Notes under the pieces: generated by a model
What the model saw: the letters and a program-made list of their open reading frames with translations, nothing else
The model's database searches: none
What the model was told of the DNA's origin: nothing
Part shown: one piece after another, positions 1 through 9,507 of the stretch
How the letters are laid out: each line of letters begins with the position of its first letter
Numbering within the stretch: the first letter of the stretch is position 1
DNA from: Allomyces macrogynus ATCC 38327
Lineage: Eukaryota > Blastocladiomycota > Blastocladiomycetes > Blastocladiales > Blastocladiaceae
Length of the DNA: 15,005 bases
Direction: 5' to 3'
Assembly: GCA_000151295.1 (NCBI GenBank)
Contig: GG745368.1
Location: 476,942 to 491,946 of the forward strand
Program-made: the position numbers and the translations under genes

Positions 1-1
1 C

Positions 2-1447
2 CAGGACCATCATATGCTGTTTCTGCGCATGTGCGACAAGACGCAGCGGATGCTCTATGAGGGGCAAAAGGCGCTCATGGAAGTGGTTGCCGTGAGCGAG
101 GTCGAGGAGGAGGAGGTCTTGCTCGGCGACGTGATCTCGATGTTCCCACCGCGACCGCTCCCGGCGATACAAACTGTTCCTCTGACAGATGCGGCTCCAG
201 CGCCGACACCAGCACATAGACTAGTTGGCTCCTCGCTGGGTACGACGCCGCGACCATCACCGGCGTTATCGAACACGGCATCGGTCCGCACGTCATGGGC
301 CACCGACTGGACGGGCGACGCGCCCACCGACGGCCCGACGGGCGACGCGCGCAAAGTCTCGGCGCGGTTCCTGATCCCGCTCCTCGAAACGCTCTCGCGC
401 CACGTGCACCTGCTCGAGCAGTTCGTCGCATCAACGCCTGCACCAGGAACCGGCCGCGGTCGTTCCATTTCCCCGCCGATGCGCGTGGTCGACCACGACG
501 CCGTCGTACTCGACCCAAGCCGCCTCTCCCCACCCGTCGGTCTCCGCGCCGGCCGCCCGACTTCCTCACGCGGCAGTCTCCGCGTCCCCGGATCCGCATC
601 CAAGTCCACCGAACGCCCCGGTCTCGCGCTCGTGCTCGACCTGCACGAGGAAGAAGCCGAGTCGCGCCGGCACGAGGAAGCGCACGCGCTCCTGACGCAG
701 TGCCACCAGGTGCTCGCGACCCTCGGTCGGCGCGTCGGAATCGACCTTGGTGCGCACCCGTGCGCCGTGTCCGACCTCGGGATTCCCGCGCCACGGCCCA
801 CAACCCCAGGTCCCGTGGCCAACGGCGCTCCCGTCAACTTCCTCAAGTCGCATCATCGCGCCGCGTTGGACGTGGCATCGGAACTCGACGTCGAGTCGGA
901 GGGATACTCGACGCTGTCGAGCCTATCGAGCTCGTCGTCTGAGTTGTCGACGGGGTCGCGCGCCGCGCGCCGCGCCGATCCGTTGGGAAGTCTAGGGACG
1001 AATTTGGCGTTCCTCGCGAGACAACTCCCGCCGGACCGGCTGCTCTCGTCGCTGCACGCGCGCAATACGCCGCCGCCGACACCTATGCCGCGCGCGACCG
1101 TCATGCCGCTCCCGCGCGCCAGCGCAAGTGTGAGTTCCAGCGCGATGTACTCGGACCAGGACTCGTTTGTCTCGTCGTCAGTGGTCAGCGGGAGTTCTGT
1201 CGCCTCAGTCGCGTCGTTGACTTGGACTGGCCGGCCTGGTGGGGTCCGGGTCAAGCGCACGCCCGCGTCTTCCTCGGCGTCGTCGTCGGACGGGATCCTG
1301 ATCAGTGTCTCGGCGCCGCGCGTTTCGGTCATGGGCGGTCGCGCCTCAGCGGGGACGTCGCCGCCCGTTGCGGGTAGGCCGAGGGTCGCGAGTTTCAGTG
1401 TCCCGACGGCGCCCGTGGTGAAAGTCAAGTCGTGGACGGCGGGCTAG
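2..1447 (+). CDS. 3' part of a Ser/Pro-rich protein of unknown function
   Basis: I do not recognise this protein. One frame is open from base 2 to a TAG at 1445-1447 with strongly G/C third positions. The first ATG is at 14, but the frame stays open to the window edge and bases 1-4 (CCAG) could be a splice acceptor, so this is probably a last exon whose start lies outside. Numbered from the ATG, the first 45 residues look ordered and include an acidic patch (EVEEEEVLL). Two short helical, leucine-rich stretches follow (IPLLETLSRHVHLLEQFV near 120-138; LLTQCHQVLATLGRRVGI near 225-243). The remainder is disordered, rich in Ser, Pro, Ala and Arg, with a serine run (STLSSLSSSSSELS) near residue 300. 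It could be the regulatory tail of a larger signalling or cytoskeletal protein, but nothing in the visible part shows which. Next to it, on the right, the supported genes run on the opposite strand. Confidence 0.7.
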   Translation, partial: QDHHMLFLRMCDKTQRMLYEGQKALMEVVAVSEVEEEEVLLGDVISMFPPRPLPAIQTVPLTDAAPAPTPAHRLVGSSLGTTPRPSPALSNTASVRTSWATDWTGDAPTDGPTGDARKVSARFLIPLLETLSRHVHLLEQFVASTPAPGTGRGRSISPPMRVVDHDAVVLDPSRLSPPVGLRAGRPTSSRGSLRVPGSASKSTERPGLALVLDLHEEEAESRRHEEAHALLTQCHQVLATLGRRVGIDLGAHPCAVSDLGIPAPRPTTPGPVANGAPVNFLKSHHRAALDVASELDVESEGYSTLSSLSSSSSELSTGSRAARRADPLGSLGTNLAFLARQLPPDRLLSSLHARNTPPPTPMPRATVMPLPRASASVSSSAMYSDQDSFVSSSVVSGSSVASVASLTWTGRPGGVRVKRTPASSSASSSDGILISVSAPRVSVMGGRASAGTSPPVAGRPRVASFSVPTAPVVKVKSWTAG

Positions 1448-1780
1448 TCGCCCGTGTTGTTTTATTGTAGTTTGTGTTTATATTTTTCCCCTGTGCCGGG
1501 ATCCGTGCTGCGATCCGGCCACTTTCGTGCTTCCATTACCCTTTCCTTCCCCATCACTCTATCTCTCGTCGGAACCGTTCGAGAACCGTTTCTGTTTCTG
1601 TTTCTGTTTCTGTTTCTGTTTCTGTTTCTGTTTCCGTGTGCCGACTCATGCTCGTGAATTTTTTGCTCGCTCCATTCAGTGCCCTGTTTTGTTATCATAT
1701 CCGAGCCGCCCGCCCTGTGCTTGCCCTGCCGTGCCAAACCAACCGTGTCTCTCCAAAACCAGATTTTGTATCAGTCGTGC
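1448..1780. other. 3' flank of the first gene, no supported gene
   Basis: Base composition drops to T-rich just after the stop (TTTATTGTAGTTTGTG at about 1460-1475), as expected for a 3' untranslated region. The stretch also holds a hexanucleotide microsatellite (annotated separately). Open frames here, including one that reads the microsatellite as Ser-Val repeats, show no coding bias and are not called. Confidence 0.5.
1589..1630 (+). repeat. (TTTCTG)7 microsatellite
   Basis: Seven perfect tandem copies of TTTCTG, followed by one degenerate copy (TTTCCG, 1631-1636). It lies about 140 bp past the stop codon of the upstream + strand gene, in likely 3' UTR or intergenic DNA, and is pyrimidine-rich on the + strand. 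It is probably length-polymorphic. Confidence 0.97.
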
Positions 1781-2312
1781 TCATCGTCGCGCAGTCTTCC
1801 ATCCAAGTCCCCTCTCACACATGCACCGACCGCCGCCTCGCCGCTCCCGCCCCAGCCTGCGGCGGCGGCATTGGCGGCGGTAGCGGTGCGCTCGGCGCTG
1901 ACCGAGCCCCGCGCGGATTGTCGCGCGCGTTCGAACCCACGGATGGGACCAGCGACCGCACCCGGCGAATCCCGCGAACCGGTGGCGGTGGTAACGTGCC
2001 GCGCGCAGGTGGGGCGCGGACGGGGCGCAGCGCAGGCGCCTCGACAACGGCCAGGATGTCAGTGGTTCGGTGTGCCGCACAGGCTGCGGGACGGGCGTGT
2101 CGGTGGGCGCGGGGCTGGTGGTGGAGAGGGGTGGCGACTTTGGGGGGTGGCAGCGGGATGGGGGATGGGGGGGAGAAGGTGCGCGCGATCGAGCAGGCGT
2201 GGAGATGGATGGAGAAGGTGCGGGACGGGTACAGTAAGGTGGGGGTTGGGTTGGCCTCGTTCGAGGAGCAGATCGATTCGAGCCAATCCAATGTCGCGTT
2301 GTAACACGGAAT
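1781..2312. other. unresolved GC-rich stretch, open frames on both strands
   Basis: The minus strand is open from 2312 to a TGA at 1815 in the same frame as the gene at 2313-3721, separated from it only by the TGA at 2313-2315. Its start reads like protein (NATLDWLESICSSNE) and its end is Pro/Ala-rich. The + strand is open to a TAA at 2302-2304 and also ends in protein-like sequence (EKVRAIEQAWRWMEKVRDGY). Both have G/C-rich third positions. On the minus strand, a possible 70-nt intron (GTGCGC donor to TCCAG acceptor, roughly 2407-2476) would carry the gene at 2313-3721 into a third frame ending near 1781. A minus-strand 3' extension of that gene is my preferred reading, but I cannot settle it. 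Confidence 0.3.
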
Positions 2313-3721
2313 TCAGATCGCGGGGTGGGGCGCGTGCTGGCGGGACGTGACGGGGTGGGCGACGATGAAGCCCGTGGTGGGGTCGTGTTTGGCGCCGAGT
2401 CCGTGAATCGTCGTGGCGCTGGACCGAACGGCGAAAAATGAGTGCCGGATCACGGTCAAAATTGTGTCATAAGCGCGGTAGTGCGCACCTTCTCCCATGC
2501 CTCGCTCGTCGGCCTGGTCGATTCGGTGGCCGGGCTGCAGCGCGCACATGAGCTCCACGGCGACCGCCAAGGCTTCAGGCGTCGCAGATCCGCGATGCAT
2601 GACACCGCTCCGTGGATCGTCGGCGTGCCGCTCGAGCAAGTCGCGGAGCAAGTTGACGAACAGCTGCAGACGGTCCTTTTCCATACGCAACGACTCGCGG
2701 AGGGCGGTAATGGATGCGCGATGCGCAGTTCCTGGCCGTGGCGGCGTGCTCTGGTCCTGCTGCGGCTCCGCGGCGCCCAAAAAGGATTCGGCAAAGCACA
2801 GCCAGGGACAGCCGGTGCGAGCTTCGGCTTGCACCGCGTCGTCGAGCAAACGCGTAGGGGCGCGTGGTGCAGCGAGAGCGATGAGAGCTAGAGGAAAGCA
2901 AGCGCGTCGGATCAGTTCAGCTGGTTGAGCTCACAAACGACGTCAAGAAGCGCGGATACGCAGCGCACCAATAGACGGAGCAAGACGACCGACACGCAGC
3001 AGGACATCGACCGAGCTCGACGGGTTCGTGGTCAAGGCGTTGCGGATCCGGGCAAGCTTTTGGTCCCATTGCTCGCGCTGAAAGTCGGACAGTTGGCTGA
3101 GTGTCGCGCGGGGTGGCAAGCTTGTAGACGTGGGCCATGGCGGCCACGGCGATGCACGGTCAGACGACAGCGACGACCACGGTCGCACCGGAGTGGTCGT
3201 GTCGTCCTCGTCGGCCACATCCACGAGTTGCTCGACAACTTCGTGCAGGGCGATGCTCTCATCCCAAAAACTCTACGCCGCAAGCCTAGTGAGCCGAAAA
3301 TGCATGCATATCTGGGCGGCGCGACGAGAGCACGTACGCGCGTCGACTGGACCAGTTCCGTGCCAATAGCACGGTGCAGGTCTATTCGCTGTGCGGCCCA
3401 GGCGTCGTCGACGGCAGCGAGACATTCGCACGGCGAGCAATGGATGGGACATGATGTTGGGGCATAGTCGGGTATTGCAGTCGAAGACGGGCTCAAAATG
3501 GTCGAGCCGAACGAGCTGATGATTTCGCTGTCGAGCGTCGCAATGGTTGAGCTGGCCAACCGAGCCCTCGATGCTTGCGATCCCACGGCAGATAGATTTG
3601 ATGATTCCATTGACGATGCCGACATTTTGCGGCAAGTTGCAACGTCGAGGTCGTGAATCGATATGTCGGTGATCGCTTTATTGCTGGACGACGACATTAA
3701 GAGGGGAGTGATGAGTGACAT
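2313..3721 (-). CDS. multi-exon gene of unknown function
   Basis: I do not recognise the product. Model, minus strand: exon 1 3721-3338, exon 2 3272-2960, exon 3 2887-2313. The introns are 65 nt (GTACGT donor, GTAG acceptor, 3337-3273) and 72 nt (GTATCC donor, CTCTAG acceptor, CTGAAC branch-like motif, 2959-2888). Phases agree at both junctions and the sum is 424 codons (423 aa). Exon 2 begins with a helical acidic segment (DESIALHEVVEQLVDVADED) and later has QREQWDQKLARIRNAL. Exon 3 is mostly helical (LRMEKDRLQLFVNLLRDLLE; TPEALAVAVELMCALQPG), suggesting an alpha-helical repeat or ARM-like fold, which is inference. Exon 1 is the weak part: its Ser-rich frame has poor third-position bias between 3450 and 3660, where two other frames look better. 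The true start and 3' end (TGA at 2313, or spliced onward to about 1815/1781) are therefore open. It lies downstream of, and on the same strand as, the gene at 3898-4962. Confidence 0.42.
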
Positions 3722-3897
3722 TTGATCAGCAACAGAGCTCAATGCACAACTGAACGCGGCAAGCGGAGCAAAATCGCCAGCGATGCGCTGCAATGCTGAA
3801 GTCGTTAAAACAAGTCAGAAACATGGTTTTATGAACGCGCCGACGATGATCGAACGGCTGCAAACAGTTTTCAGATCGTAACCACCGCGCCGCCGCG

Positions 3898-4962
3898 CTA
3901 CGTCGCCGGTTGCGCGCCCTCGTCGCCCGCCAAATGGTGGACAAACGGCGGGCCCTGCACCTCCTTCACGCCCTCACTGCGCGGCCGTCGGGTTGGGCAT
4001 CAGCGACGTCAGACACAACGTCGTCCAGTGCGCGAGCACCTCAATCTCGGCCGGATCCGTCGCGCAGTAAATCCATGCTGCGGCACCCAACGCCCACCGG
4101 TTCGCGAGCGACTCCATGATCCGGAACGACCAGTCGCGCGAGACGAGCAGGATTGGACGGTGCGGTGCGACGCGCCGTAAGTTGTAGAGCAGGTGGTGCA
4201 GTGCCTCGTAGTCAGTTGCTTCCTTGAACGTGCGGTCCACGCGGTGCAGCGTCACGTGCGGCATTGAGCGGGTTGCGGCTTGCCTCTACGGGAGCATGGG
4301 GTGAGTGGCGAGCATCTCCACCAGAAATTGGGGGAAGGAAGAGGGGGAGGGACGCACGGCGTCCATGGTGAACGGCAGTGTGGGAACGTGCAAATCGAAC
4401 GATGGGCCGCGCATCAGTCGCGCGAGCTTGGTCGTCATCGAAATGTTTTCGCCGTCCCGGACAACGACCATCGATCTGAGCGTTGTGCCTCTCTCCCTCG
4501 CGCGACGCGCCCACGCCAAGAGCTGGACCATGCCTCGCAGCAATCGATGACCCAGGGCTCCGACGCCCTTGGTGCGCAACGCCAGAACAAACGGCGACGG
4601 GTCCGCAAAGTGCTCGCGCAGCACACAAACTAGCTGGGCGTCAACGTCGATGTGCGGAGTGGAATAACTTGCTGCCGCACCCGGATCAAATCGGGGAGCA
4701 AGCGATCCCCACCCAGCCTCTTCGACGGTTCGGAATGGTTCTACATCGCGCGGATACGTCGCCCTCGATGTGGCCGTAGCGGCTGTTCCTGGCCGTCGTG
4801 ACCTCGTCAATGACACAAAATGTCGGTGAGCAGTCGTTAATTAATGTTCATTTCCGGAATCTTCTTGAAGAATTTATATTGAGGTACTGACTGGGAACGG
4901 GTGTTGGGGACATGCGAGCTGCTCGAGCTGCCATGGGTAGCGCTGGTGCCGCGGCCTTGCAT
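3898..4962 (-). CDS. putative PIN/NYN-like nuclease-fold protein, +1 shift near the end
   Basis: Minus strand exons: 4962-4888, 4802-4758, 4633-4358 and 4285 onwards. Introns are 85, 124 and 72 nt (donors GTACCT, GTATCC, GTGCGT) and all join in phase 0. The start is the ATG at 4962-4960 (MQGRGTSATHG), giving a Ser-rich leader. In-frame reading stops at TGA 3976-3974 after 235 aa (PNPTAAQ). Skipping one base there continues for 25 high-GC3 codons (EGVKEVQGPPFVHHLAG) to TAG 3900-3898, 260 aa in all. The core resembles NYN/PIN domains: a beta strand ending in an acidic motif (VVVRDGENI, D100), an acidic helix (KEATDYEALHHLL, 153-165), and a strand with an SxDxxF-type motif (ILLVSRDWSF, D183), followed by IMESLANRW. 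That order matches metal-binding RNase folds, but the family call is from motifs only. It is divergent from SNU66. The alternative to a frameshift is a 40-43-nt intron near 4015-3977, shorter than any other intron here. Confidence 0.6.
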
Positions 4963-5251
4963 CGTCTCGGGAACTGAAATAATGCTTCACAGAGAGAACG
5001 TTGATATCTCTGTCCTTTGCAGCGTGCTGGGTCAAGTTAGGGCGCGATGCATGAGGCAGGGCCGGTCGCTTCTGCGCGTCCACAAGTGCAAGAGCGGCTC
5101 CCTTGCATGAGCCTGCCAAGTCACACATGACTCATATCTGTGTCGGGTCTGATATGGTCTAGATGGCCCACTCGCTGACTTGGACACTGCCGCGTCTCCC
5201 TTTCCAACTTCCAACTCGTCCTCGTCTCGCGACAAGGGCAACGACACAACC
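4963..5251. promoter_or_regulatory. divergent promoter region between the PIN-like gene and SNU66
   Basis: The start codons of the minus-strand gene (4962) and of SNU66 (5252) lie only 289 bp apart, head to head, so this spacer must hold both 5' untranslated regions and both promoters. No clear TATA box is visible near either start. Short frames on both strands (for example minus 5128-4874) lack coding bias and are not called. SNU66's start context is ACAACCATGG, a good eukaryotic initiation context. Confidence 0.55.
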
Positions 5252-7824
5252 ATGGATCACCTCGAGAATGGTAACTAGCCGCAATGAATTCAGCTCCACA
5301 CGAACACGAACGCTCAACCGTTCCCACCCGCGCTATATAGACGGGGCCGAGGCCCAAGTCGAAATCTCGCTTTCTGTTGAGGAGACCAAGTACGTTATCA
5401 CCGCTCTTCTCGCCCATGATGCATTCATGCTGTGGTTAAACACTATCTCCACCTGTTGCGTGCACAAGGAACTGTCCGTCTGACCAAGCGCGGCACCAAC
5501 TCTTGTTAGTGCCCTTCGTGCCAAGCTCGGATTGAAGCCGCTGCGTCTCGAGGGCAGCGACCACGACAAGAAGGCGCATTCCAATTTCGCAGCCGCCGCG
5601 GCCGAACAGAAGAAGCAGCAGGAGATTGCCGATGTGCGCCGTCGTCTCGAAAAGTACGTTCAATTCTCGCGAGAACCAAATCGGCGTGATGATTCTTAAC
5701 GTTCCTGATCCGTTTCCACTATCTCAGGTCGCAGAACCGTCGCAAGCTGCAGGAAAGGCTCAAAGGCGCGACGCTCGGCACGGCCGACGACGCGATTGAC
5801 AATGCGGCGGCGTGGATCCAGCGGCAAAAGAAACTCGCGGCGCGCAAGCAGCAGGAGTTTGATGGACTCGAGTCCACCGCCGTGGCCGCGCCGAAATCCG
5901 AGTACACGAGCAAGGATCTCGCTGGGCTCAAGGTTACGCACGCTCTCGACGACCTGAACGAGGGCGACGAGATGGTGCTGACGCTCAAGGACAAGGGCGT
6001 TCTCGACGGTACCTTTGTCGCCGCTTCTATTGCTGGCAATTTGCGTGCGCAAGAGCTCACGCGATTGTCTTGCACTCGCTAGAGGACGACGAGGACGAGC
6101 TCGAGAACGCGACGCTGCGCGACGTTGAAAAAGCCCAGGAGGCGGTCGAGCTGCGCGGCAAGAAGCAAGCCTACTCGGGCTACGACGACGACGAGTTCAC
6201 GCAGGGCCGCAAGACGATTTTGGCGCAGTACGACGAGGTGATTGAGGGCAAGAAGACGGCGCGGTACACGCTGACCGAGTCGGGACTCGCATCGACCTTG
6301 ACCAAAGACAAGTCGCCCGAGGAGCTCTTGCGCGAGCAGGCACGGTTGTCGCTCAACTACAACAGTACGCACCTTCCACGTCGCAATTTCAGCATTTGGC
6401 GCGTGGCCGGATCTGATAATTCATCGCACAATCCAGAGATGAACGAGATGGACGATTTTCAGTCTGCAAGCGAAGTCACGATCAAAAAGTCCAAGGTTCG
6501 TTCTCTGTTGCACGACCTCCACTGCCTTGCCGACTCACATTCGTCCCTTTCTCATTAGCGCAAGAAGAAGGCCAAGATCCGGTCCAAGACCGGCACGCGC
6601 GACGACGACGGAGACACGCAAATGGGCGAGTCGCTTGTGACCGTGCGCGACCGCGCGCCGGCGGCCGACCTTAACTTTGTCGACGACGAGGACCTGCAAT
6701 CGGTGCTCGCGGCCGCGCGACTGCGCAAGCAAATGATGGCCAAGGCGCTCCCAACCATGGACGAAATTGCCGAGGATTTGGCGTCGCACGCGACGCCGCC
6801 ACCGCCCGAGACCGACTGCGACGGCGATGCCGCACTCGTGTTTGATGAAACGTCCGAGTTTGTGCGCGGGCTCAACACGACGGGGTTGCTCGACGAGATT
6901 GAGGTCAAGCAGGAACCAGTGTCGCCACGCGTTGCGCGCGAGGGCGGGGACGGGGATGTGATAATGCGGGACGCGCTGGATGGCGAGGATGCCGGCGGAG
7001 ATGTGAGCGTCAAGGACGAGCCGGTCGATGACGACGACGAGGACGAGTGGCGGAACCCGATCGAGGACGAGCCGGCGCTCAACAAGGGTCTCGGCGCGGC
7101 CATGGAGCTGTTCCGGAAACGAGGTGCACTCGTGTTTGTCTGACGGTGCCTCCGTGTCCAGCACTGCGACTGATTCATCAGCATTCTTCGATTCTAGGCG
7201 CACTCGAGGACGCATCCGAGGAGCAAAAGATCCGTGAGCGCGAGTCCGAGGCGCAGAGAAAGTGGGAGCTCGAAAACTTTACGACCAAGGACAAGTCCAA
7301 GGCGGCGCTGCGCAAGCGCACCGAGACCATGGCCGAGCGGCTCAAGGACTACAAGCCCAACGTCAACTTGGAGTACTACGACGCTCAGGGCCGTCAACTG
7401 TCGACCAAGGAGGTGCGCGATCACCCTCCACTTTCCCGGTCGCGAGAGACCTTGCGCTCACCCTCTTCCCCTCGGACCTCCAGGCGTACAAGGAGCTGTC
7501 GCACAAGTTTCACGGGCGCACGTCCGGCAAGAACAAACAGGAAAAGGTGCAGCGCAAGGAAGACGAGCGCCGGCGCATGATGCAAATGACGTCGGGCGAC
7601 GCGTCTGCCAGTTTGGCGTCTGCCATGCTCGAGCGGCAAAAGCTCGTTGGCGCGCCGGGCATTCTCTTGACCGTGGGCAATCGACCGTGCGTTGGTTTTC
7701 GCGCCTCGTTGTCGTCATCGTTTGATGTTGACGTTGATATCTCTCTCATTAACTCCGACGATTTAGTGTTTCTGCAGGCCCCAGCATCCAAGAACCGCCG
7801 GTCAAGAAGCAGCGCCGTGGGTAG
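5252..7824 (+). CDS. SNU66: SNU66/SART1, U4/U6.U5 tri-snRNP splicing factor
   Basis: SART-1/Snu66 family protein, a nuclear component of the U4/U6.U5 tri-snRNP needed for spliceosome assembly. Ten exons: 5252-5270, 5341-5389, 5510-5653, 5728-6008, 6083-6364, 6437-6495, 6559-7123, 7198-7412, 7484-7686, 7767-7824. Introns are 63-120 nt, all GT-AG with matching phases; the sum is 625 codons (624 aa). Family landmarks in order: SLSVEETNALRAKLGLKPL (about 16-34); AAAWIQRQKKL (W100); YTSKDLAGLKVTHALDD and LTLKDKGVL (from about 130); a basic stretch (RKKKAKIRSK, from about 279); and the C-terminal block YKPNVNLEYYDAQGR through KELSHKFHGRTSGK (about 518-555). The middle is acidic and carries two motifs of the SUMO consensus type (VKQE, VKDE). 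The first exon has only six full codons. The last junction is the least certain: 7687-7766 is phase-correct, and a CAG at 7775-7777 would need another donor. The tail ends with basic PPVKKQRRG. Confidence 0.95.
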
Positions 7825-8024
7825 CTCTGTTGTCGCGAGCGCGACGTTCGTGCGGGTTGATCGAGTTCGTCAAAAAGAAGTTCATGATAGTCTATGAAAA
7901 ATGATGCCCTTCGTGTCTGGAGAACGATAGATAAAAAAAAGTGGACGCACTGGTCCGCCGATAAACCACATGAGGGACAGAGATTCCAAAAAAAAAACCC
8001 ACACAAAACGACGAACAACTCACC
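7825..8024. terminator. convergent 3' ends of SNU66 and the MADS gene
   Basis: Two hundred bases separate the SNU66 stop (7824) from the MADS-gene stop (8025, minus strand), so both 3' untranslated regions end or overlap here. A-rich runs at about 7932-7941 and 7988-7997 (the second a T-run on the minus strand) are the only candidate 3'-processing signals; there is no AATAAA. Frames crossing this stretch look like shadows. Confidence 0.4.
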
Positions 8025-9473
8025 TCACCGCAAATCATGGCGCCCCAAATCGCCCGGCGCCACGGTCGCCTCGCCCGGGACCGACGGCGGCCTCGTCCCC
8101 GCAAGCCCCGACGGCGGCGAACCGCGCAATCTTGCATACGGCGCGCCCTGCGCGAGCGGCGAGTGCGCCGACAGCGGCGGCGCATGGTGCGCGTGCAACG
8201 ACCTGCTCCGGCGATGGGAACGGCACCGTATCGCGGGCGGCGGCACGGCCGGTCGGCGGGTGCGGCCGCCGACGCCGGCGACGGAAGCATCGGCGACGAT
8301 CCAGGATGCCGCCACGTCGGGGAATTCACGTGCAAAGAGCGGCGCGAGCCGCGTCTGCGGCGACCCGCGCGGCGCCGACGAGGACGCTGCCGCCGGATGC
8401 GGGTGCGGCAGCGGCGGCTGGGGTGGCGGTTGGACATGCGGCGACGCCGGGATCACGGTCGGCGACGCGGCCGCAATTGGCGCGTGGTCGTGCGGTGGGT
8501 GCAGGGGGGTCGTTGATGCGCCGATATGGTGTGGCGAGTAAGTGCTCCCAGCACTTGGCAGGACATCTACGGCGCGAGCCGGCGTGGGTCCGGCCGACGT
8601 CGGGGTCGGGATCTGCAGCCGCAGCGAGAACGGCTGCTTGGACGCGAATGGCGGCGGTTTGCGCTTGCTTGCTGACCGTGGCTCGTTGGTCGTGGGCGCG
8701 AGCGCCGCGGCTTCGGCGGGGTCCAACATGTCCGACGCGGACCGTTTCAGGACGGGCGAGTGCACGGTGCGTGACGGGTCCATTTGCGCGGCCATTGTCG
8801 AGAGCGGGCTGCCGGGCGTCGCGTGCGGGTGCGGGTCGATGAACCGCGACGGTAAGTCGGTCGGCGCGTACGGGCAGCTCTGCGGGCGCGGTGCTGAACC
8901 GGGCTGCGCGGGCCGCGGCGCATCGTGGTACGCGTCGTACGGCCGAGAGTGAGGCGGTGGTGGGGGAGCGTAGGGTGCATGATGCGGAGCACCCGCAGTC
9001 GGTCCGTGAGCGGGATACGGCGCCACGTGAGCGTGTGGGTGGTGGTAGTACGCCGGAGGAGGAGGATGAGAATACACGGGCGCAGTCTCCACAGACGGCG
9101 GCGGATGCGGGTAGTAGTGAGGATGATGATAGTGCTGCGGCTCCTCGCCAGTGTGCAGCGGACCATGAGCGTGCACCGGTGGCCCATGAGCGTGCGACGA
9201 CGGCGCAAGCGCGGGTGCAGGCTCAAACGGCCCAGACGATGGATGCTGCAGAGGCGCTGGGTGCTGCGCGTGCGGATGCAGATGTTGCGGAGCAGCCGCT
9301 GGCCGCGAGACCTGGTAATAGCCCGAATGGCCCGAGGGCGCGTGCTGGTGTGCCGGAGGCGCTGCACCGCCTGTGTACTGCATGCCTTGGCCTGGTACAC
9401 GGTGGTGAGCGGCGGCACTGTGCCCAGGCACGGGGCAGGGCGCTGCTGCTGGCGACGGAGCAACGCCGACCAG

Positions 9474-9507
<34 letters not shown>

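Noticed and set aside
55..846. Minus-strand frames of 242-263 aa under the first gene
   Set aside because: Arg/Ser-rich shadow translations of the + strand exon, with no domain and poor codon bias.
1915..1950. GTTCGAACCC resembling a tRNA T-loop (B box)
   Set aside because: No matching T-stem, anticodon arm or acceptor stem could be found on either strand.
1474..2304. + strand 276-aa frame including a Ser-Val repeat
   Set aside because: The Ser-Val run is just the translated TTTCTG microsatellite and the upstream half lacks coding bias. Only the last 50 residues look protein-like, which is recorded as an unresolved stretch.
4874..5253. Small minus-strand frames (73-84 aa) between the PIN-like gene and SNU66
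   Set aside because: Only the segment 4962-4888 in a different frame fits the downstream exons in phase. The others have mixed codon bias and probably lie in leaders or promoter.
6079..7215. Minus-strand frames (97-226 aa) opposite SNU66
   Set aside because: Leu/Val/Arg-rich antisense shadows of acidic, lysine-rich SNU66 exons that cross its introns.
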